Shown here in pieces: positions 16,044 to 20,064 of a stretch of 20,064 nucleotides of DNA. Made by a program: the position numbers and the translations under genes. Below the pieces are notes generated by a model. The model did no database searches. It saw only the letters and a list, made by a program, of their open reading frames with translations, and was not told the DNA's origin. The stretch covers positions 1 to 20,064 of the forward strand of contig DNYO01000312.1 in the NCBI GenBank assembly GCA_003506795.1, written 5' to 3'. The DNA is from Deltaproteobacteria bacterium. GTDB taxonomy: Bacteria > Desulfobacterota > Syntrophorhabdia > Syntrophorhabdales > Syntrophorhabdaceae. Within the stretch, counting starts at the first letter, position 1. Every line of letters begins with the position of its first letter.

Positions 16044-16230
16044 TATAAAATTCTTTCAGATACCTACTCTCAGTTCTGCATATTCTGCTTCGACGCAGAG
16101 AAAGTTTATTGTGATCAAGAAAAGATTCTTTGAATAATTATTATACGTTTAACAACAAAATCCAGTAGATACGGTGAACCGACCCTCGGATTTAGTCAAT
16201 TAGCCCTTAAAAATGCAAATGGAGGAATTT

Positions 16231-17130
16231 ATGAACCCCAAAATTCGTATGCTTTTTTTAATAGTCACTTCGTTGGTGATTACCGGTTGTATATCTTCTA
16301 AGTCGTTCATCGATCCTTCTTTTCCAAAAGTTGCATACGAAGATCTCAAAAAGAAAAAAGAACCTCTTCCTCTTAGGCTTGTCGTTGAATTTCAGAGAAA
16401 TGGTGAGCCATATCATATAGCTGATACCATGTTACGAAATATTGCTGAACGGATACTTCAAGATTCCTCTGTGGTAACTCCGGTTGCTGATGCGAGTCAG
16501 GGCGAAGTTAAAATCGTTGTCAATAATATCATCGATCGTGTCAACGTGTTTGCAAAGGGATTTGGCACAGGGCTAACATTGGGGCTCACCGGAACTACTG
16601 TCACCGACACTTATGAATTGTCAATTTTCATTACTGCCAACGGCAAGACAATCAGCCGCACTGCCATAAAACATGCATTGCATACTGCTATCGGCGACAC
16701 AAGCGTGCCCCCTGGTGTTGAAACTGTTTCACCAGGCGTAGCTTTTGAAAGAGTTCTCGAACAAATGCTTCTCCGAGCACTGAAAGAGATGCAACAGAGT
16801 GGTGAGCTTTCCTGGGTAGGTTTACCTGGAGCCCCGTATTTAATCGGTCATTATCGATGGCTAACCATTCATGACGTTAATTCTGACATAATCCTTGACA
16901 CTTTTCCCTTGGCCGCCGTGGATGGAATGGCGATAATCGGCTTTCCATCCCTCGACAGGGCTGCACCACGGATAAAATCCATCTGCCCGCCGATGCCCGA
17001 GTATATCTTATGTCCGAATGAATCCGCGTACACTTGTCCGGTCAGATCGACCTCCAGGGCTGAATTGATCGCGACCATCTTGTCGTTCATGCGGATAAGG
17101 GCCGTGTCATTGGTACGGTCACAAGGATGA
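16231..17130 (+). CDS. Outer-membrane-type lipoprotein with foreign 3' end
   Basis: The ATG at 16231 is preferred because ggagga (16221-16226) is just upstream; an in-frame ATG at 16213 lacks an SD. The product opens MNPKIRMLFLIVTSLVITGC, a lipoprotein signal with lipobox ITGC at residues 17-20, then SSKSF. The following part, up to about residue 195, looks like a coherent domain with mixed strands and helices (LRLVVEFQRNGEPYHIADTM, then a Gly/Thr-rich FGTGLTLGLTGTTVTDTYEL segment). I do not recognise the family. From no later than 16891 the frame runs antisense through a CoA-transferase fragment, so the last 80 or so residues, including several Cys and Pro, are not native. The true C-terminus has been lost or ended just before the junction. 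The lipoprotein call is strong; the full frame as one functional protein is doubtful. Confidence 0.7.
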   Translation: MNPKIRMLFLIVTSLVITGCISSKSFIDPSFPKVAYEDLKKKKEPLPLRLVVEFQRNGEPYHIADTMLRNIAERILQDSSVVTPVADASQGEVKIVVNNIIDRVNVFAKGFGTGLTLGLTGTTVTDTYELSIFITANGKTISRTAIKHALHTAIGDTSVPPGVETVSPGVAFERVLEQMLLRALKEMQQSGELSWVGLPGAPYLIGHYRWLTIHDVNSDIILDTFPLAAVDGMAIIGFPSLDRAAPRIKSICPPMPEYILCPNESAYTCPVRSTSRAELIATILSFMRIRAVSLVRSQG

Positions 17131-17310
17131 AACTCCACCATGGGGTTGTCATCGACAAAATCAAACAGACGTCTCGAGCCGCTGATAAAACTCGTGGTTA
17201 TCCGGTCGGGTTGAAGCTTCTTAAACCGGTTTGTGATTACTCCTGCCTCCACCAAATCCACTATACGATCGGAAAACATTTCCGTATGAATACCCAGATC
17301 ACGTTTGAAA
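16869..17310 (-). pseudogene. Acetyl-CoA hydrolase/4-hydroxybutyrate CoA-transferase, internal fragment
   Basis: On the minus strand the sequence reads KRDLGIHTEMFSDRIVDLVE, then GVITNRFKK, SRRLFDFVDDNPMVEFHP, INSALEVDLTGQVYADSFG, IYSGIGGQMDFIRGAALS and IAIPSTAAKGKVSRI. These are hallmark segments of the acetyl-CoA hydrolase/transferase family (AbfT/Ach1-like, usually about 430-500 residues), which moves CoA between acyl-CoA and a carboxylate. Only about 145 residues of the middle remain. Homology begins near 17305 and ends near 16891; no plausible start or stop of the original gene is present. The Glu in NSALEVDLTGQ is probably the CoA-accepting residue, by recollection of the family. The fragment lies tail-into-tail with the lipoprotein gene and overlaps its frame, showing a rearrangement. 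Confidence 0.88.
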
Positions 17311-17378
17311 TGCATAACTGAATGGTTTTTGAACTCCCGCCATAGACTATATGGTTCCCCGCATCGGGAATAGGACAT

Positions 17379-17780
17379 CCGTTATATCTTTAGCCATCTG
17401 CGATTACCGTAAAACTGTCATCTCGATTCCCGCTCCCCGCCTTCGCAGGGACAGGCCTCGAGGAAACGGCAAGAAATCATGGGTTCTCAATTTTTAATTC
17501 TCAACATATTGCGGATCCGCAATATGTTGAGGGCTATGTCTTTTTTCAAATCAATCATTCACTCCTATTGGTTATAAATTATTAAGTATATCAAAGCGTT
17601 AATAGATCTTCTCTTTTCTCGCCCTGTTGGCATGTTTCTTGATAAAAATTTTATAATGAGCCGATAGAGGTTGTTCCCGCAGGCGGAGGCGTTCTTCGAA
17701 ATGTAGTTTTTTAATACAGCACGTTCCTGTGTTAGGCTCTTGAACGCATTCAATTCTGATAAGACGTGGGAGAAGGCAGA
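17379..17780 (+). other. Intergenic scar region without a supported gene
   Basis: About 400 bp between the CoA-transferase fragment and the paralogue fragment. It holds a perfect 32-bp palindrome (17500-17531) and, upstream of it, a C-rich then G-rich stretch (17415-17460) of the kind found in dispersed intergenic repeats. A 78-codon minus-strand frame (17565-17801) has no recognisable similarity and no clear SD. The rest is AT-rich. Confidence 0.6.
17500..17531. repeat. Perfect 32-bp palindrome centred on GGATCC
   Basis: Each half is 16 bp (ctcaacatattgcgga and its exact reverse complement), with no spacer. As RNA it would form a hairpin only with a few unpaired central bases; as DNA it could bind a dimeric protein. 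No T-run follows on either side. It lies in the scarred region between two gene fragments. Confidence 0.9.
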
Positions 17781-17906
17781 GTGGTTTGGCCTAAGTTCCA
17801 CAAGATCCTGTTGAACAAGAAGGTGGCCCGGTATTGCCAGATGGAAAACAAGATCTTCGCAGTGGTGTGCTACGAGGTGGCAAGGGTGATCCCCCTGGTG
17901 AAGTAG
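17781..17906 (+). pseudogene. 3' fragment of a paralogue of the first secreted-protein gene
   Basis: The frame reads VVWPKFHKILLNKKVARYCQ then MENKIFAVVCYEVARVIPLV and K before a TAG at 17904-17906. Aligned with the C-terminus of the protein at 99-587 (YVPKLNKVLPATKVARYLQ, then IENKIRTIIKYDLAGQIPLV), about half the positions are identical, including KVARY, ENKI and IPLV. Upstream, the frame meets a TAA at 17760-17762 and no start or signal peptide is found. So about 40 C-terminal codons of a former 160-codon gene remain. It lies about 270 bp upstream of the VWA-OmpA gene. Confidence 0.85.
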
Positions 17907-18174
17907 ATTTCCTATGGCCTCGCCGCCCAGGCAACGCTTCAGGGGACCAAATATTACAAGGTTGATGACCTGAACTGAACGGAAGGAACCTGTCGCTCGG
18001 GAACAACAACAGCCGTCCGGGGCAGTAACTGAAAACCACTATGTTTTCAAGGAGAGGATTTTGCTAGCAGCTAATACAACAGAAAGGAGGATAGAAGCGA
18101 AACAGGCGGTTCAGAAAATTGTATGGATTTTAACAGTATGAAATGCAAACACTTATTAAATTGAGGAGGATACT
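17907..18174 (+). other. Leader region of the VWA-OmpA gene with possible gene debris
   Basis: Right after the paralogue fragment, a short frame reads ISYGLAAQATLQGTKYYKVD and ends at a TGA near 17979; it lacks a start and may be debris of another gene. A TTG frame at 18061-18141 with an SD-like aaggag would encode 26 residues but is weakly supported. The region ends with a strong SD (gaggagga, 18163-18170) for the ATG at 18175. Confidence 0.4.
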
Positions 18175-19293
18175 ATGAAAAAGCTTAAAGTCTCATTTAT
18201 GTGTCTGGTATTGTTGGTGGCAATTGGTGTCATCGCGACAGGCGCACATGCTTATGAACTGATAACTAAAACCGAAACGGTGACTATTGATGAAGTTCAA
18301 ATAGAATTAAAGAAAATGGCCGATAATTTCATCATCCTTTGCGATACATCCTTTTCAATGGGTGAAATCTACAAAAAAACCGGCAAGAGTAAGATTGTCC
18401 TCCAAAAGGAAATTTTACAATCAAGGATTGCATCATTTCCTGATCTTAGTTTTAATGGCGGGCTTTACACCTACTCCACTACCCAGGAGATGATCTCAGA
18501 TCGCGACCCAGTCCTTACACCGTACTATGAAGTAAAGCTCTTAAACAAGGCAGAATTTGCCAAAGCGACTGATCGGTTGCCTACCAAAGCAGCCGGACTG
18601 ACGCCTCTTCAGAACGCCCTTACCCAACTCGATAATCTCCTGGCAACGCTCAAGGGACATACCGTGGTATTTCTCGTGACTGATGGCAGCTTCAGTAGAA
18701 TTTATACAATACAAAAGCCGATAGACATTGCCAGGAATCTGGCCCAGAAATATGATGTATCGTTCTTTGTAATCGACAGTTCAGGAAACGAAAAAAACCC
18801 GCAGTTTGAGTATCTTGTCAATTCAATAAGCGCCCGCTCACGTCTGATTAGTTATGATCAGTTCCTCGAGAACCCGTTGTTCCTCAGCGGTGCACTCTTT
18901 GTGCTTGATAAGCGTATTGTAAAGAAGTCGATCGATGTTGAAAAAGTCATCGGTATCAAGTTTAACAGCCTTATGTTTGCTTTCGACTCCGCGGAAATCA
19001 ATACCAAATACGCTGACAGCCTGAAAAAGCTCGGCAAATATATGCAGAAGACGCCCAAAGCGCGCCTCTCACTTTCTGCGTTTACGGACAGCAAAGGATC
19101 GTCGTCGTATAACCTCGATCTTTCCCGTCGCAGGGTAGAGAGCGTTGCCAGTTACCTCGAAAATAATTACAAAATCCCGCGCACGCGAATGGTCCTTAAC
19201 TTTTACGGCGAAGCAAACCCCGTGGCAAGCAATGACACGGAAGAGGGACGAGCCCAGAACCGTCGTCTCGAGGGTTTCATTTTCGGATTGTAG
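18175..19293 (+). CDS. Secreted VWA-OmpA domain protein
   Basis: A 372-residue envelope protein. A signal peptide (MKKLKVSFMCLVLLVAIGVI, then ATGAHA) is probably cut after residue 26. Residues 50-250 form a von Willebrand factor A domain: MIDAS motif DTSFS (57-61), Thr143 in AAGLTPL and Asp170 in FLVTDGSF, so metal binding looks intact. The C-terminal 110 residues are an OmpA-like peptidoglycan-binding domain: LMFAFDSAEINTKY, then LSAFTDSKGSSSYNLDLSRR and GRAQNRRLE. It should sit in the periplasm, held to the cell wall, and bind a partner through the VWA domain; the partner is unknown. There is no lipobox. The SD gaggagga lies 4 nt upstream. It is followed by a strong GC-rich hairpin (19308-19336), so it probably ends its transcript. 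The adjacent TPR lipoprotein gene may belong to the same envelope system. Confidence 0.93.
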   Translation: MKKLKVSFMCLVLLVAIGVIATGAHAYELITKTETVTIDEVQIELKKMADNFIILCDTSFSMGEIYKKTGKSKIVLQKEILQSRIASFPDLSFNGGLYTYSTTQEMISDRDPVLTPYYEVKLLNKAEFAKATDRLPTKAAGLTPLQNALTQLDNLLATLKGHTVVFLVTDGSFSRIYTIQKPIDIARNLAQKYDVSFFVIDSSGNEKNPQFEYLVNSISARSRLISYDQFLENPLFLSGALFVLDKRIVKKSIDVEKVIGIKFNSLMFAFDSAEINTKYADSLKKLGKYMQKTPKARLSLSAFTDSKGSSSYNLDLSRRRVESVASYLENNYKIPRTRMVLNFYGEANPVASNDTEEGRAQNRRLEGFIFGL

Positions 19294-19307
19294 AGCAGAC
19301 CTTCACT

Positions 19308-19336
19308 TACCGGGGGCGACAATCACGCCCCCGGTA
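19308..19336 (+). terminator. GC-rich hairpin after the VWA-OmpA gene
   Basis: Perfect 11-bp stem: taccgggggcg (19308-19318) and cgcccccggta (19326-19336), with a 7-nt loop, 15 bp past the stop codon. There is no T-run after it, but stem strength and position fit a terminator. Confidence 0.7.
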
Positions 19337-19352
19337 CTTAAGCTGCACCAAG

Positions 19353-19493
19353 CTACTACTACTCCGACATATTGTCATTCTGAGGAGCACAACGACGAAG
19401 AATCTAAGGTTTTTTAGCGGCCGGAATCAAGATTCTTCACTCCCTACGGTCCTTCAGAATGGCAGAAAAGCAAAAATACCGGAGTAATAGTAG
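19353..19493. repeat. Nested inverted-repeat element of about 140 bp (MITE/REP-like)
   Basis: Outer arms 19353-19365 and 19481-19493 pair with one mismatch (ctactactactcc against ggagtaatagtag). Inner arms pair perfectly at 19376-19383 with 19454-19461 (cattctga/tcagaatg) and at 19397-19405 with 19430-19438 (gaagaatct/agattcttc). The 'gtcattctgagg...gaagaatct' pattern is a familiar dispersed intergenic repeat in many bacterial genomes. No frame is coded. Confidence 0.7.
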
Positions 19494-19545
19494 GAGCCAT
19501 AGCAATCTAATTATGACTCGGGAAAAATAAAAGAGTATCTTAATT

Positions 19546-19600
19546 ATTTCGAATAAGCGTCATTCTGCAACTCTGCTACAGAATGACGCTTATTCGAAAT
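19546..19600. repeat. Perfect 22-bp inverted repeat with 11-nt loop
   Basis: Arms 19546-19567 and 19579-19600 are exact reverse complements (atttcgaataagcgtcattc plus tg). The inner part carries gtcattctg, the same core as the element 80 bp upstream, so the two may be related repeats. It would make a very stable RNA or DNA hairpin upstream of the TPR lipoprotein gene. Confidence 0.9.
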
Positions 19601-19620
19601 CAATAATTCTCATTGATTTC
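19596..19620. repeat. 9-bp inverted repeat overlapping the previous hairpin arm
   Basis: gaaatcaat (19596-19604) pairs with attgatttc (19612-19620) around a 7-nt loop. Bases 19596-19600 are also part of the right arm of the 22-bp hairpin, so both structures cannot form completely at once. It lies about 85 bp upstream of the TPR lipoprotein start. Confidence 0.65.
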
Positions 19621-19705
19621 TATTTCCAAAATCGGTATCTTTTGAATAAGAAAAAAGGAGCTAAATCAAAAAAGTGGCATGCTTGCGAGGAGGGATAGTA
19701 GCTAA

Positions 19706-20064
19706 ATGAAAACAATTGCCTGTCTGTTATCAGGGGTGGTAATTCTTTTGTTCGCGAGCTGTGCGAGCATCGGGCCGGGAACGGTAACCCAGGAGCGCTT
19801 CAACGACACTGCCGTCCTCGCTCCTGTGGCCGCCCAGGTTCAGCCACCGAAGCAACAGCCGCCAGGGAAACACTACCAGGCCGCTCGGGCCGCCTTCATG
19901 GAGGGCAAAACGGACAAGGCCAACCTGGAGGTGAAGCTCGCGCTCCAAGATAACCCGCTCGATGCCGCATCACACTTCCTGCACGGCTGCCTACTTGAGC
20001 AAAAGGGTGAGCACGACCAGGCGATCGTGGCGTTTCAGCGGGCGGTGGCGCTCGATCCAACCAA
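19706..20064 (+). CDS. TPR-repeat lipoprotein, 5' part (runs off window)
   Basis: The ATG at 19706 has a good SD (gaggaggga, about 10 nt upstream). The product opens MKTIACLLSGVVILLFASC, a lipoprotein signal with lipobox FASC and the lipidated Cys at residue 19. A Pro/Gln-rich linker (QVQPPKQQPPGKHY) follows, then tetratricopeptide repeats: YQAARAAFMEGKTDKANLEV, ASHFLHGCLLEQKGEHDQAI and VAFQRAVALDP fit the TPR consensus. The frame is open at the window end, so the total length is unknown. It is likely an outer- or inner-membrane-anchored periplasmic scaffold. Its position after the VWA-OmpA gene suggests a shared envelope role, though the repeat-filled spacer argues for separate transcription. 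Codon use is GC-rich compared with the region just upstream. Confidence 0.88.
   Translation, partial: MKTIACLLSGVVILLFASCASIGPGTVTQERFNDTAVLAPVAAQVQPPKQQPPGKHYQAARAAFMEGKTDKANLEVKLALQDNPLDAASHFLHGCLLEQKGEHDQAIVAFQRAVALDPT

Larger units (their letters stand above)
15691..16230 (+). other. AT-rich intergenic stretch, no convincing gene
   Basis: About 540 bp between malQ and the lipoprotein gene. No frame in it has both a sensible start and coding character. It holds the candidate terminator at 15780-15860 and a strong sigma70-type promoter at 16015-16043. Base composition drops sharply compared with the glycogen genes, marking a boundary between the metabolic island and the next region. The last 170 bp would be a long 5' leader for the lipoprotein gene. 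Confidence 0.7.
19294..19705 (+). other. Intergenic region made mostly of inverted repeats
   Basis: No convincing gene. The roughly 410 bp are occupied by the terminator hairpin at 19308-19336, the nested repeat at 19353-19493, the 22-bp hairpin at 19546-19600 and the overlapping 9-bp hairpin at 19596-19620. An 11-codon GTG frame (19674-19709) ends in an ATGA overlap with the lipoprotein start but has no well-placed SD, so I do not call it. Confidence 0.75.

Noticed and set aside
17415..17460. C/G-rich stretch considered as an inverted repeat or terminator
   Set aside because: Pairing is poor and interrupted; it only loosely resembles known dispersed repeats.
17565..17801. 78-codon minus-strand frame, considered as a transposase fragment
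   Set aside because: No recognisable transposase motif, no SD, and it overlaps the start of the paralogue fragment; too weak to call.
1..20064. CRISPR arrays, tRNA or rRNA genes, intact insertion sequences
   Set aside because: No regularly spaced direct repeats, no cloverleaf-like or rRNA-like segments and no transposase motifs were seen by eye; short structured RNAs could still be missed.

Overview
The window reads as one piece of a Gram-negative, probably anaerobic or facultative bacterial chromosome. It has lipoproteins with lipoboxes, an OmpA-type peptidoglycan-binding protein, strong Shine-Dalgarno (SD) sequences, and a ferredoxin plus tungsten/molybdenum aldehyde oxidoreductase pair. 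Nitrospirota or a former deltaproteobacterial lineage would fit, but that is only an impression from protein style.

Layout. (1) 99-587: a small secreted protein of unknown function. (2) 712-6721: a glycolytic block with intact 6-phosphofructokinase, pyruvate kinase, a GNAT acetyltransferase and phosphoglucomutase. Among these lie broken pieces of three other glycolytic genes: GAPDH (5' part missing), enolase (about 22 codons left, just before pgm) and gpmA (middle missing, halves out of frame). (3) 6800-8982: a four-cluster ferredoxin coupled by ATGA overlap to an aldehyde:ferredoxin oxidoreductase (AOR) family protein. (4) 9088-15690: glycogen breakdown genes glgP, glgX and malQ, with about 400 bp of degraded or unrecognised small coding sequence between glgX and malQ. 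(5) 15691-18174: an AT-rich, scarred region with a good sigma70-type promoter, a lipoprotein gene whose 3' end runs into an antisense CoA-transferase fragment, a perfect 32-bp palindrome, and a 3' fragment of a paralogue of the first gene. (6) 18175-20064: a secreted VWA-OmpA protein, a cluster of inverted repeats, and the start of a TPR lipoprotein that runs off the window.

How it fits together. GlgP, GlgX and MalQ would turn glycogen or maltodextrin into glucose-1-phosphate and glucose; Pgm makes glucose-6-phosphate; Pfk and Pyk carry the two committed glycolytic steps. The three decayed genes (gap, gpm, eno) are the reversible steps shared with gluconeogenesis, so another copy is expected elsewhere in the genome. 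The intact genes are the one-way or glycogen-specific ones. The simplest reading is a once more complete 'glycogen to pyruvate' island that lost its redundant members. The AOR-ferredoxin pair inside it raises the possibility of a ferredoxin-linked aldehyde oxidation step tied to sugar breakdown. No CRISPR array, rRNA, tRNA or intact transposase was seen.
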